59,295 bases of DNA, from NCBI RefSeq assembly GCF_017676345.1, contig NZ_JAFFZM010000034.1, forward strand, positions 1 through 59,295. The letters run 5' to 3'. Both the position numbers and the translations under genes were made by a program. Below, piece after piece: positions 26,152-35,767 of the stretch. Position 1 is the first letter of the stretch, and each line of letters starts with the position of its first letter. Under the pieces are notes generated by a model, which was given only the letters and a program-made list of their open reading frames with translations, made no database searches and had not been told where the DNA came from. The stretch comes from Streptomyces smyrnaeus (GTDB lineage: Bacteria; Actinomycetota; Actinomycetes; Streptomycetales; Streptomycetaceae).

Positions 26152-28542
26152 GTGACAGATCAGGCGGTGCAGCCCACGACCGCGGGGCCGGGCCCCCGCC
26201 CGTTCACCGGCCGCGACCGCGAACTTCGCGCACTGCGCGAGGACATCGAACGCGCCGGGCTGCACACGCTCTCCGGTCACCCTCCCGCGCAGAGCCGGGT
26301 GCTGCTGATCGCCGGGGCTCCCGGCTCCGGCCGCACCGCGCTGGCCGAGGAATTCGTCCGGCGGATCGCCGACCGCTATCCGGGCGGAGTGCTGCGGGCG
26401 CGCCTCACCGAGCCGGGCGGTACCCCGGTGCCCGTCGAGCGCGCGGCACGCGACCTGCTGGTGGCCCTCTCCCGGCTGGGCACGCCCTACGCCGGAAACA
26501 CCGGAAACCCCGGAAACGCTGCAATCGCCGCGGAGGCCGGGAAGACCGGCAAGGACCCGGCGGAAGCCCTCCCCGTCGCGGTGCCACCGCCCGGCGCCGA
26601 CGAAGCCGTTGTCGCGGAGGCCTTCCGCGCCGCCCTCACCCGTCGCGGCCGTACGATCCTGCTGCTCGACGACGTGGCCCACTCCGACCAGGTGCTCGAC
26701 CTGGCGCCGGAGAACCGGGACTGTCTCGTCGTCGCCGTCTCCTCCGGGCCGCTCACCGACGTGCCCGATGTGCGCCCCTGCACCCTCGGCGGTCTCGACC
26801 GGTCCGCGGCCGTCAGCCTGCTGGCCCGGCGTGCGGGCTCCTCGCCCCGGATCACCGTCGACCCGCGCAGCGCCGAGGTGCTGGCCGAGCAGTGCGGCGG
26901 TCTCCCGGCGGCGCTCACCCTGCTGGGCGGCTGGCTGGGTGCGCACCCCAAGCTCTCGGTGCTCGAAGCCACGAGGATGCTGGCCCGGAGCGATCCCGGC
27001 GGTTCCGGCGATCCCGACGGTTCCGGCGAGCCGGGCGTGCCGGGCGTGCCGGTCGGGCCGGGCGTGCCGGGTGAGCCGGTGGGGCCGGACGACGAGGAGT
27101 TCGCCAAGCCCGTCGCGCCGCGGCCTCCCGCACCGCTGGCGCGGGCCTTCCGGCTCGTCCACGACTCCCTCTCGCAGCCGCTCGCGCGGCTGCTGCGGTT
27201 GCTCGCCCTCGCACCGGCCGGGATCGTCGAACCCCAGCTGGCCTCGGCGCTCGGCGGCTGCTCGATGAGCACCGCGCACTCCGCCCTGCAGGAGTACGTA
27301 CGGCTGGGTCTGCTGCGTCCGCTCGACGGCGACCGCTACCAGGTGCCCGGGTGTCTGGATCCGCTGCTGCGGGCCCGGCTGGCGGCGCACGAGCGGCCGG
27401 AAGAGGTGCTGCTGGCCCGGGCCCGGATGCTGGAGCGGCTGGTGCGCCGGCTCCAGGCGTGCAGCGCGGTGTGCGAACCGGCCGGGTCCGAGGCGCGCAG
27501 GCAGCTGGCGGGGATGCCGCGGGCGCTGCGCTTCCTGCACCCGCTGGAGGCGCGGAACTGGCTGGCAGCGCGCCGTCCGGCGCTGCTGTCGGCGGCCCGG
27601 ATGGCCGTCGCGGAGGGCGGTGGGGAGCTCGACACCCTGGCCCGCCGCCTGGTCTCGGCGCTGGCCCGCGCGCTGGACGCGCACTGCGCGCCCGAGGAGG
27701 CCGAGCCGGAGCTGTACCGGCTGCACGAGCTGGTGCTGCGGGTCGCCGAGCGCAACCGGATGCACCGGGAGCGCGCCGCCGCGCTGCTCAACCTCGGCGA
27801 TCTCGACGCGCAGACCGACCGCCTGGAGGACGCCCTCGTCCGCTACCGCACCGCGCTGGACGCGGCCCGCCAGGGCGGCGACGAGCGGGTCGCGGGCCGG
27901 GCGCTGGAGTCGCTGGGCGGCGGCTACGCGGAGCTGGGCGACTGGGACCGGGCCGCCGACTGGTACGGCAGGGCGCTGGCCCTGCGGCTGACCCGTGACG
28001 AGCGTGCCGACCGGGAGGCGACGGCGCGGCTGCACGGCCGGATCGGTGCCGTCCATGCCCGGGCGGAGCGCTGGGAGGAGGCGCTGCGGGCCTGGCGGGC
28101 CTCGGCGGCGGCGTTCCGCAGGCTCCAGGACCAGGGTGCCCAGGCCCGGGCGCTGGCGGAGGCGGCCCGGGTACAGGAGTTCGCGGGCCGGCCGCAGGAC
28201 GCGCAGCGTACGTTCGGCCAGGCGCTGGAGGTGTCGCGGGGCGCGGGGGACGTCCGGCTGGAGGCGGCGCTCCAGCTGCGGGCCGCCGACGCCTGCGGCC
28301 GGGCCGGGAGTCTGCGGGCGGCCCAGCGGCACCGTGCGGCGGCCGCCCGGCTGCTCGGTCCGGCGGCGGCGCGGGCCGAGGCGCAGGGCGTGGGGCCGGA
28401 CGCGGAACCGGGGAGGGCGGCGGCCGAGCCGGCCCGTGCGGGGACGTCGGAGCCGGTGCGGGCGGGGGAGCGCGGGTCCCCAGCGGGAGAGGCGGAACCG
28501 CGTGGTGGGTACCCGGCTCACGGCAGTGGCGAGGATCACTGA
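26152..28542 (+). CDS. STAND-type NTPase with C-terminal TPR repeats
   Basis: This 796-residue protein looks like a signalling ATPase of the STAND/NB-ARC class without the SARP DNA-binding domain of AfsR relatives. It opens FTGRDRELRALREDIERAG, then Walker A GAPGSGRT (residues 55-62), Walker B TILLLDDVAHSDQVLDL, and a GLPL-type motif CGGLPAALTLLGGWLG near 250. A winged-helix-like segment (SLSQPLARLLRLLALAPAGI, then MSTAHSALQEYVRLGLL) follows, and helical TPR repeats run from about 540 to 740 (NLGDLDAQTDRLEDALVRYR, ALESLGGGYAELGDWDRAAD). Two low-complexity inserts (GNTGNPGN near 118; GSGDPDGSGEPGVPGVPVGP near 285) interrupt the NTPase domain. The start is the GTG at 26152. No partner is coded in obvious operon linkage, and the target is unknown. 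Confidence 0.82.
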   Translation: MTDQAVQPTTAGPGPRPFTGRDRELRALREDIERAGLHTLSGHPPAQSRVLLIAGAPGSGRTALAEEFVRRIADRYPGGVLRARLTEPGGTPVPVERAARDLLVALSRLGTPYAGNTGNPGNAAIAAEAGKTGKDPAEALPVAVPPPGADEAVVAEAFRAALTRRGRTILLLDDVAHSDQVLDLAPENRDCLVVAVSSGPLTDVPDVRPCTLGGLDRSAAVSLLARRAGSSPRITVDPRSAEVLAEQCGGLPAALTLLGGWLGAHPKLSVLEATRMLARSDPGGSGDPDGSGEPGVPGVPVGPGVPGEPVGPDDEEFAKPVAPRPPAPLARAFRLVHDSLSQPLARLLRLLALAPAGIVEPQLASALGGCSMSTAHSALQEYVRLGLLRPLDGDRYQVPGCLDPLLRARLAAHERPEEVLLARARMLERLVRRLQACSAVCEPAGSEARRQLAGMPRALRFLHPLEARNWLAARRPALLSAARMAVAEGGGELDTLARRLVSALARALDAHCAPEEAEPELYRLHELVLRVAERNRMHRERAAALLNLGDLDAQTDRLEDALVRYRTALDAARQGGDERVAGRALESLGGGYAELGDWDRAADWYGRALALRLTRDERADREATARLHGRIGAVHARAERWEEALRAWRASAAAFRRLQDQGAQARALAEAARVQEFAGRPQDAQRTFGQALEVSRGAGDVRLEAALQLRAADACGRAGSLRAAQRHRAAAARLLGPAAARAEAQGVGPDAEPGRAAAEPARAGTSEPVRAGERGSPAGEAEPRGGYPAHGSGEDH

Positions 28543-28642
28543 GCGACCGCCCGCGGCGCTGACAACGGCTGCGTCGCGCCCCCCCCATCAGCAACCTGCG
28601 AAACGTATAGCAATCTCGAAAAAGATCGACCGTTTGTAAGGC

Positions 28643-28670
28643 TGGACAGCTCAGCTTCCTTCATTAGACT
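28643..28670 (+). promoter_or_regulatory. Candidate vegetative promoter for ald
   Basis: TGGACA (28643-28648) and TAGACT (28665-28670), 16 bp apart, are close to the Streptomyces HrdB consensus TTGACA/TAGRRT. The upstream AT-rich stretch (28600-28640) contains ATCTCGAAAAAGAT, a small inverted repeat that could be an operator. Confidence 0.5.
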
Positions 28671-28750
28671 GGTCGAGCCGCGGTCCCCCCGGTGTTTTCG
28701 AGCATGCGCGACCCGGCTTTCTCTGCCTTCTGCACCCTGAGTGAAGGACC

Positions 28751-29875
28751 GTGATCGACGTGAAGGTCGGTATCCCCCGCGAGGTCAAGAACAACGAGTT
28801 CCGTGTCGCCATCACCCCGGCCGGGGTCAACGAGCTGGTGCGGAACGGTCACGAGGTGTTCGTGGAGCAGGAGGCCGGAGCCGGCTCCTCCATCCCCGAC
28901 GCGGAGTACACCGCCGCCGGCGCCACCATCCTGGGGACGGCCGACGAGGTGTGGGCCACCGCCGACCTGCTGCTGAAGGTCAAGGAGCCGGTGGCCGAGG
29001 AGTACCACAGGCTCCGCAAGGACCAGACGCTCTTCACCTACCTCCACCTCGCCGCCTCCCGCGAGTGCACCGACGCACTGCTGGAGTCGGGCACCACGGC
29101 CATCGCCTACGAGACGGTCGAGCCGGCCAACCGGACGCTGCCGCTGCTGGCCCCGATGTCCGAGGTCGCGGGCCGGATCGCCCCGCAGGTCGGCGCCTAC
29201 CACCTGATGGCCTCCGCCGGCGGCCGCGGAGTGCTGCCCGGCGGTGTGCCCGGAGTGAACCCGGGCCGCGCGGTGGTCATCGGCGGCGGCGTCTCCGGCT
29301 GGAACGCCACCCAGATCGCCGTCGGTCTCGGCTTCCACGTCACGCTGCTCGACAAGGACGTCAACAAGCTCCGCGAGGCCGACAAGATCTTCGGCAACCG
29401 GGTGCGCACCATCACCTCCAACGCCTTCGAGCTGGAGCGAGCGGTGCTGGAGGCCGACCTGGTCGTGGGCGCCGTGCTGATCCCGGGTGCCAAGGCGCCG
29501 AAGCTGATCAGCAACGACCTCGTCTCGCGGATGAAGCCGGGAAGTGTTCTTGTCGACATCGCGATCGACCAGGGCGGCTGCTTCGAGGACTCGCGGCCGA
29601 CCACCCACGCCGAGCCGACCTTCCGCGTCCACGACTCGGTCTTCTACTGCGTCGCCAACATGCCCGGCGCCGTGCCCAACACCTCCACCCACGCGCTGAC
29701 CAACGCCACGCTGCCCTACATCGTGGAGCTGGCCAACCGCGGCTGGCGGGAGGCGCTGCGCCGCGACCCGGCGCTGGCCAAGGGCCTCAACGCGCATGAC
29801 GGGGAGCTCACTTACGGCCCGGTCGGCGAGGCGCACGAGATGCCGGTGCGCGACATCGCGACGCTGCTGGGCTGA
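28751..29875 (+). CDS. ald: Alanine dehydrogenase
   Basis: Ald reversibly converts L-alanine and NAD to pyruvate, ammonia and NADH. The 374-residue protein begins VGIPREVKNNEFRVAITPAG (family signature 1), with catalytic Lys in LLLKVKEPVAEEYHRL and His in FTYLHLAASRE. The NAD-binding Rossmann motif VVIGGGVSGWNATQIA lies near residue 175, and VDIAIDQGGCFEDSRPTTHA is signature 2. Two GTG starts are possible: 28751, in line with Streptomyces homologues as I recall them, and 28760, which is better spaced (11 bases) from AAGGA at 28744. In mycobacteria ald is controlled by the Lrp-type AldR; no regulator gene is adjacent here. Confidence 0.95.
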   Translation: MIDVKVGIPREVKNNEFRVAITPAGVNELVRNGHEVFVEQEAGAGSSIPDAEYTAAGATILGTADEVWATADLLLKVKEPVAEEYHRLRKDQTLFTYLHLAASRECTDALLESGTTAIAYETVEPANRTLPLLAPMSEVAGRIAPQVGAYHLMASAGGRGVLPGGVPGVNPGRAVVIGGGVSGWNATQIAVGLGFHVTLLDKDVNKLREADKIFGNRVRTITSNAFELERAVLEADLVVGAVLIPGAKAPKLISNDLVSRMKPGSVLVDIAIDQGGCFEDSRPTTHAEPTFRVHDSVFYCVANMPGAVPNTSTHALTNATLPYIVELANRGWREALRRDPALAKGLNAHDGELTYGPVGEAHEMPVRDIATLLG

Positions 29876-29958
29876 GCCCCGGCCGACCGGCTGGCCGGCG
29901 CGAGGGCCGGGACAGGGCCCGGCCGGGGTCAACCCCCGGCGTCAACGTCGGCAACCTC

Positions 29959-30002
29959 ACGTCACCGTCCGGACCTTGGAGGGAAGGTCCGGACGGTGAC
30001 GT
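29959..30002. terminator. 19-bp perfect hairpin downstream of ald
   Basis: ACGTCACCGTCCGGACCTT (29959-29977) pairs perfectly with the inverse at 29984-30002, leaving the six-base loop GGAGGG. It lies about 85 bp after the ald stop and about 150 bp before the parA promoter. There is no U tract. Confidence 0.75.
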
Positions 30003-30154
30003 CGTCGTGTCCGCGAGACGGCGACCCGACTTGCCCGTAACGTAACTGTCCGACCTTTTTGCTCACCCGGGAAACCACCCGGACGTCACCCGGGAGCCTC
30101 TTGACATCAGGGGGCCCGCATACCGACACATCGGGCCGTCTGAGGCGGATTGTG

Positions 30155-30184
30155 TTGCTGCGGACCGCCGACACGCCATAGAGT
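30155..30184 (+). promoter_or_regulatory. Candidate promoter for parA
   Basis: TTGCTG (30155-30160), an 18-bp spacer and TAGAGT (30179-30184) fit the Streptomyces vegetative consensus; the -10 is a full TAGRRT match. It would give a leader of about 65 nt. A perfect TTGACA at 30101-30106 has no suitable -10 and is not preferred. Confidence 0.5.
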
Positions 30185-30257
30185 CGCCAACCGTCGGCAT
30201 GGTGTCACGCTGACTAGTCGAGAAATTTCCTGGTCACCATTGGAGGTACGACGACTT

Positions 30258-31463
30258 GTGAACGAGTCGACATTTTCTCCCGGGGGTGGTCAACCAGGAG
30301 CGCCTGTACGAGGCCAGGGGTCCTCAGGTCCCACAGGACCCGAGGGTGTCGGCTCCGTCGCTGTCCGCACCTTCGCAGCCCACCAGAACCCGACGCCCAT
30401 GACAGCCAACCAGAGCACGGACGGCCAACACGTGAACGCCACGGCCGGCGACGCTGCGAACGGTCAGTCCGCCGAGCGTTTCGCCGACTACAGTGACCCG
30501 CACTACGACCCCGCCTACGGCGAACTGCCCGAGGGTCACTTCTACGATCCGGACGCGGAGTACGAACCCGATCCGGAGTACGCGGCCACGCTCGCGCCCG
30601 ACGCCGCGCGCCAGCGGCGTGAGCGCATCGGTCCGACCGGGCGCCCGCTGCCGTACTTCCCGATCCCGGGCCCGGTGAACGAGCACGGCCCGGCCAAGAT
30701 CATCGCGATGTGCAACCAGAAGGGCGGGGTCGGCAAGACGACCTCGACCATCAACCTGGGCGCGGCGCTGGCCGAGTACGGACGGCGGGTGCTGCTCGTC
30801 GACTTCGACCCGCAGGGCGCCCTCTCCGTCGGCCTCGGCGTCAACCCGATGGAGCTGGACCTGACGGTCTACAACCTCCTGATGGAGCGCGGCCTGGCCC
30901 CGGACGAGGTGCTGCTCAAGACCGCGGTCGCCGGGATGGACCTGCTGCCGAGCAACATCGACCTGTCGGCGGCCGAGGTGCAGCTCGTCAGCGAAGTGGC
31001 CCGCGAGTCGACGCTCCAGCGTGCCCTGGGCCCGCTGCTCAACGACTACGACTTCATCGTCATCGACTGCCAGCCCTCGCTCGGCCTGCTCACCGTCAAC
31101 GCCCTCACCGCGGCGCACAAGGTGATCGTTCCGCTGGAGTGCGAGTTCTTCGCACTGCGCGGTGTCGCGCTGCTGACCGAGACGATCGAGAAGGTCCAGG
31201 AGCGGCTCAACCCACAGCTCGAACTGGACGGCATCCTGGCGACGATGTACGACTCGCGGACGGTGCACAGCCGTGAAGTGCTTGCGCGGGTCGTGGAGGC
31301 GTTCGACGACAACGTCTACCACACCGTCATCGGGCGCACCGTCCGCTTCCCCGAGACCACCGTCGCGGGCGAGCCGATCACGACGTACGCCTCCAACTCC
31401 GTCGGTGCCGCCGCCTATCGCCAGCTCGCCAGGGAGGTGCTCGCCCGGTGCCACGCCGAGTGA
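30258..31463 (+). CDS. ParA/Soj-family ATPase linked to scpAB
   Basis: This 401-residue protein has a deviant Walker A ParA motif, KGGVGKTT, at residues 155-162, with signature lysine 155. It continues with the switch/Walker regions LLVDFDPQGALSVGLGV and FIVIDCQPSLGLLTVNAL and the C-terminal ETTVAGEPITTYASNS. The first 140 residues form an acidic, low-complexity extension (PEGHFYDPDAEYEPDPEYAA) not present in minimal ParA proteins. The GTG at 30258 has GGAGG eleven bases upstream. It heads a run of overlapping or closely spaced genes with an RHH-like protein, scpA and scpB, so a role in chromosome organisation or segregation is likely. It should not be confused with the oriC-linked parA of parAB; no parB is adjacent. 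Confidence 0.9.
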   Translation: MNESTFSPGGGQPGAPVRGQGSSGPTGPEGVGSVAVRTFAAHQNPTPMTANQSTDGQHVNATAGDAANGQSAERFADYSDPHYDPAYGELPEGHFYDPDAEYEPDPEYAATLAPDAARQRRERIGPTGRPLPYFPIPGPVNEHGPAKIIAMCNQKGGVGKTTSTINLGAALAEYGRRVLLVDFDPQGALSVGLGVNPMELDLTVYNLLMERGLAPDEVLLKTAVAGMDLLPSNIDLSAAEVQLVSEVARESTLQRALGPLLNDYDFIVIDCQPSLGLLTVNALTAAHKVIVPLECEFFALRGVALLTETIEKVQERLNPQLELDGILATMYDSRTVHSREVLARVVEAFDDNVYHTVIGRTVRFPETTVAGEPITTYASNSVGAAAYRQLAREVLARCHAE

Positions 31464-32179
31464 GTCTCCCGGCAGCCGACGAACTGTTCCGTACGACCGG
31501 CGGTGCCGCCGTACAGCCCTCGGCGCCGCAGCAGGAGGAGCCCGCGCAGGTCGGGCAGGCGAACGGGGAGACGCCGTCGGCCCAGCCGTCGGCGGGTCCC
31601 TCGGCAGCCGCCTCGTCCCGTGGCCCCAAGGTGCCCGCACCCGCCTCCGAGCCCGACCCGGAGGCCGGCGCCGCCGAACAGCAGCCGACGGCCGAGGCCG
31701 GCGGCGACTTCGGGGGCTACGCGGGGAACGAGTCGGCCAACGGCGGCCGGCGCACGGCCCGCGGGGCGCGGGGCGGCACCAGGACGGACGAGCAGCGTCC
31801 GGCCGGCTCGCCCCAACAGGCCGTTCCCGCACCCGCCGAGCGGACCGGCCGCCGTGGCAGCGCGGCCAAGGGCCGCCAGGCGACGGGCTCTTCCGCTCCT
31901 GCCGCGTCCTCCACCGGCTCCGCGGCGCCCGCGGCCTCCCGCCGCGGCCGGGCCGCCCGCCGTCCCAGCGGACGCGAACGGCACGACGAGAAGATCACCG
32001 TCTATGTCTCGGCCGAGGAACTGATGGACCTCGAGCACGCCCGGCTGGTGCTGCGCGGCGAGCACGGACTCGCCGTCGACCGCGGGCGGATCGTGCGCGA
32101 GGCCGTCGCCGTGGTGCTGGCCGATCTCGAATCCCGGGGAGACGCGAGCATTCTCGTACGGCGGTTGCGCGGGCGCTGA
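31448..32179 (+). CDS. RHH-like DNA-binding protein, candidate ParA partner
   Basis: The 243-residue protein has three parts: a short N-terminal peptide (SLPAADELFRTTGG), a long Ala/Pro/Gly/Ser/Arg-rich disordered middle (about 20-175) becoming very basic (GRRGSAAKGRQ, RRGRAARRPSGRERHD), and a C-terminal module at 181-230. That module reads as one beta strand (KITVYVSAEEL) followed by two helices (ELMDLEHARLVLRGE; DRGRIVREAVAVVLADLE), the ribbon-helix-helix layout of CopG/ParG-type proteins. The GTG at 31448 has GGAGG ten bases upstream and overlaps the parA 3' end by 16 bases; a GTG at 31460 is the alternative. Coupling to parA and position before scpA suggest it is the DNA-binding partner of this ParA. 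That is inference. Confidence 0.85.
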   Translation: MPRRVSLPAADELFRTTGGAAVQPSAPQQEEPAQVGQANGETPSAQPSAGPSAAASSRGPKVPAPASEPDPEAGAAEQQPTAEAGGDFGGYAGNESANGGRRTARGARGGTRTDEQRPAGSPQQAVPAPAERTGRRGSAAKGRQATGSSAPAASSTGSAAPAASRRGRAARRPSGRERHDEKITVYVSAEELMDLEHARLVLRGEHGLAVDRGRIVREAVAVVLADLESRGDASILVRRLRGR

Positions 32180-32191
32180 CCTGCTTGCCAG

Positions 32192-32197
32192 TACGCT
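32192..32197 (+). promoter_or_regulatory. Candidate leaderless -10 element for scpA
   Basis: TACGCT ends seven bases before the scpA ATG, and no Shine-Dalgarno sequence lies between. No good -35 was found. The layout suggests an internal leaderless promoter in addition to read-through from parA. Confidence 0.4.
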
Positions 32198-32204
32198 GCC
32201 TGCG

Positions 32205-33333
<1,129 letters not shown>

Positions 33334-33341
<8 letters not shown>

Positions 33342-34059
33342 GATCACCGAGCCCGGCGAGGCGCCCGGGAGCGAAGGGGCCGCAGCGGGCTACGAGGTGC
33401 AGGAGGCGGCCGCGGAGACGGGCGGGACGCCCGCGGACCCCGCCGGAGGCTCCGAGGTCGCACAGCTGCCGCTGAAGCCCGCGCTGGAGGCCGTCCTGAT
33501 GGTCGTGGACGAGCCCGCCACCCCCGAACATCTGGCCAAGGTGCTGGAGCGGCGCCCCCGCGAGGTCTCCGACGCGCTGCGCGAGCTGGCGGACGAGTAC
33601 ACGACCCAGGGCCGCGGCTTCGAACTGCGGCTGGTCGCGGGGGGTTGGCGCTTCTACACACGCGGTGACTACGCGGACGCGGTCGAACGCTTTGTCCTGG
33701 ACGGGCAGCAGGCGCGGCTGACCCAGGCGGCCCTGGAGACCCTGGCGGTGGTCGCCTACCGGCAGCCGGTCAGCCGCTCCAGGGTCTCGGCCGTACGCGG
33801 AGTGAACTGCGACGGCGTGATGCGCACCCTCCTGCAGCGGGGTCTGGTGGAGGAGGTGGGCGCGGAACCCGAAACAGGTGCGATCCTTTACAGGACGACG
33901 CATTACTTTCTGGAGCGGATGGGCCTGCGCGGCCTGGACGAGCTTCCGGAGCTGGCGCCCTTCCTTCCGGAAGCGGAAGCCGTGGAGGGGGAGACCCAGG
34001 AAGGCATGCCGTCGTTCGACGTAGACGATCCTTCCCCCGACTCCCAGACGGAACATTGA
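33334..34059 (+). CDS. scpB: Segregation and condensation protein ScpB
   Basis: ScpB is the winged-helix dimer that binds ScpA in the SMC complex. The 241-residue protein has an acidic, Gly/Ala-rich N-terminal extension of about 45 residues. The conserved core follows: LKPALEAVLMVVDEPATPEH, FELRLVAGGWRFYTRGDYAD, the hallmark LTQAALETLAVVAYRQPVSR, SAVRGVNCDGVMRTLLQRGL and YRTTHYFLERMGL. The ATG at 33334 has GGGGAGCGCAAGG just upstream and overlaps the scpA stop. The stop shares its last base with the rluB start, so scpA, scpB and rluB are coupled. Confidence 0.95.
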
Positions 34060-35282
34060 TGCGAAGCAGTGGCAGGAACACCGGCGGTAACCGAGGCGGC
34101 AAGCAGGGCGGCGCGGGCCGCGCCGGCCAGGGGGGCCGGCGCGGGCAGGACGGCCAGCGCGGGCAGGGCGCCCCACGAGGCCAGCGGAGCCAGGGCGGGC
34201 AGCGAGGGCGGCAGTCCTCCTCCGACGCCCGGCCGCTCCGCCCCGAGGAGCGCCGCTACACCCAGGGCGGCGCCAAGCCCGGCGGCGGGCCCGGTGCCAA
34301 GCCGGGCGGCGGTCCCAAGGCGGGGGGCGGTCCCAAGGCGGGCGGCCCCCGCAGCGGTGCTCCGAAGGGCACCGGCGGCAAGCCCGGCGGCGCCAAGAGC
34401 AACGTGCGCAAGGACGTGACCAAGAGCGGCGCCCCCAAGGCGCGCGCCCGCAAGGCCTCGGCGCCCGCGCGCCCCCGCGAGTACGAGGCGCAGATCGAGG
34501 AGCGCAACCGGGCCCGGCACACCAAGCCGCCGGTCAAGCTCCCCAAGACCTTCGGGGAGCAGGAGGGCGAGCGCCTGCAGAAGGTGCTGGCCCGCGCGGG
34601 CATGGGCTCCCGGCGTGCCTGCGAGGAGCTCGTGGACCAGGCCAGGGTCGAGGTCAACGGCGAGATCGTCCGCGAGCAGGGGCTGCGTGTCGACCCGGAC
34701 AAGGACGAGATCAAGGTCGACGGGCTGACGATCGCGACCCAGTCGCACGTCTTCTTCGCCCTCAACAAGCCCGCCGGAGTCGTCGCCTCCATGGAGGACC
34801 CGGACGGCCGCCAGTGCCTGGGCGACTACGTGCAGAACCGGGAGACCCGGCTCTTCCACGTGGGCCGTCTCGACACCGAGACGGAGGGGCTCATCCTGCT
34901 CACCAACCACGGTGAGCTGGCCCACCGCCTCACGCATCCGCGGTACGGCGTCACCAAGACCTATCTGGCCGCCATCCAGGGGCCGCTGCCGCGGGACCTC
35001 GGCAAGCAGCTGAAGTCCGGCATCCGGCTCGACGACGGATACGCCCGCGCCGACCACTTCAAGGTGGTGGAGAACACCGGGAAGAACTACCTGGTCGAGG
35101 TCTCGCTGCACGAGGGGCGCAAGCACATCGTGCGCCGGATGCTCGCCGAGGCCGGGTTCCCGGTGGACAAGCTCGTACGGACCCGCTTCGGGCCCATCGC
35201 CCTCGGTGACCAGAAGTCCGGTTGGCTCCGGCGCCTCACCAACACCGAGGTCGGCATGCTCATGCGGGAGGTCGGCCTCTAG
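34059..35282 (+). CDS. rluB: rRNA pseudouridine synthase (RluB/RsuA family) with a basic Gly/Arg/Gln-rich tail
   Basis: This enzyme isomerises a uridine in rRNA; RluB modifies 23S U2605 in E. coli, and the exact target here is inferred. The 407-residue protein has an S4 RNA-binding domain at about 170-230 (LQKVLARAGMGSRRACEELV). The catalytic domain has the nucleophilic Asp in HVGRLDTETEGLILLTNHGE near residue 270, then THPRYGVTKTYLA and HEGRKHIVRRMLAEAGFPVD. The first 130 or so residues are an extension rich in GG, RG, GQ and KPGGG units, presumably a disordered RNA-binding tail. I chose the ATG at 34059, which overlaps the scpB stop by one base. A TTG immediately before it is in frame. Confidence 0.93.
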   Translation: MRSSGRNTGGNRGGKQGGAGRAGQGGRRGQDGQRGQGAPRGQRSQGGQRGRQSSSDARPLRPEERRYTQGGAKPGGGPGAKPGGGPKAGGGPKAGGPRSGAPKGTGGKPGGAKSNVRKDVTKSGAPKARARKASAPARPREYEAQIEERNRARHTKPPVKLPKTFGEQEGERLQKVLARAGMGSRRACEELVDQARVEVNGEIVREQGLRVDPDKDEIKVDGLTIATQSHVFFALNKPAGVVASMEDPDGRQCLGDYVQNRETRLFHVGRLDTETEGLILLTNHGELAHRLTHPRYGVTKTYLAAIQGPLPRDLGKQLKSGIRLDDGYARADHFKVVENTGKNYLVEVSLHEGRKHIVRRMLAEAGFPVDKLVRTRFGPIALGDQKSGWLRRLTNTEVGMLMREVGL

Positions 35283-35334
35283 CGGGGGCCCGGCGGGGTG
35301 GGCCGGGGCCGGGCCGGCCCCGCGCCCTGCGGCC

Positions 35335-35655
35335 TCACGACCACAGCGCGAACTCCACGGCGCGGCCGTCGGCATCGCGGCGCACCTCCAGCATGCCGGC
35401 CACCGCGGACCTGTTGACCCGCCCATGGATGCGCGGAGCGGGCTCCCAGCACACGCGGGCGTCCAGCCGCCGCTCGTCGATCATCAGGGCCATCACAGGA
35501 CCGACGGCGTCACGGAAGTGCGCGTCGGCGACGGCGAGTGCCAGCTCCTCGTCGGCCGTACACGGGATGAACCCCTCCTCGGCCAGCGCACGCGGCGCGT
35601 ACGGGCGGTCCGGGGCGTGCAACCAGTCGTCGAGCGGGACCACGTGGAAGAGCAT
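35335..35655 (-). CDS. DUF952 family protein
   Basis: This small 106-residue protein has DUF952 features: LFHVVPLDDWLHA at the start, YAPRALAEEGFIPCTADEE in the middle, LMIDERRLDARVCWEPAP and the closing HGRVNRSAVAGMLEVRRD. The family's biochemical function is unclear to me, although structures resemble ADP-ribosyl-transfer folds. It is the only minus-strand gene inside the rluB-aroH-tyrA run. No clear Shine-Dalgarno precedes the ATG at 35655; TACAAG lies a few bases further up, so the transcript may be leaderless. Confidence 0.85.
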   Translation of the reverse strand: MLFHVVPLDDWLHAPDRPYAPRALAEEGFIPCTADEELALAVADAHFRDAVGPVMALMIDERRLDARVCWEPAPRIHGRVNRSAVAGMLEVRRDADGRAVEFALWS

Positions 35656-35767
35656 GTCCTACTTGTACCGTCTCACTGGGCGGGCGGCCCGGACATCCGC
35701 GCGTGGCCGTACCTACCCTGACCCGGCCAGGCACAGGCACAGGCACAGGCGAGGACGAGGAGCGGCG

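Noticed and set aside
30101..30106. A perfect TTGACA as the parA -35 element.
   Set aside because: No -10-like sequence lies 16-19 bp downstream. The pair at 30155/30179 is better.
30258..31463. This ParA as part of an origin-proximal parABS locus.
   Set aside because: There is no parB neighbour and I noticed no parS-like GTTTCACGTGAAAC site. The context is scpAB.
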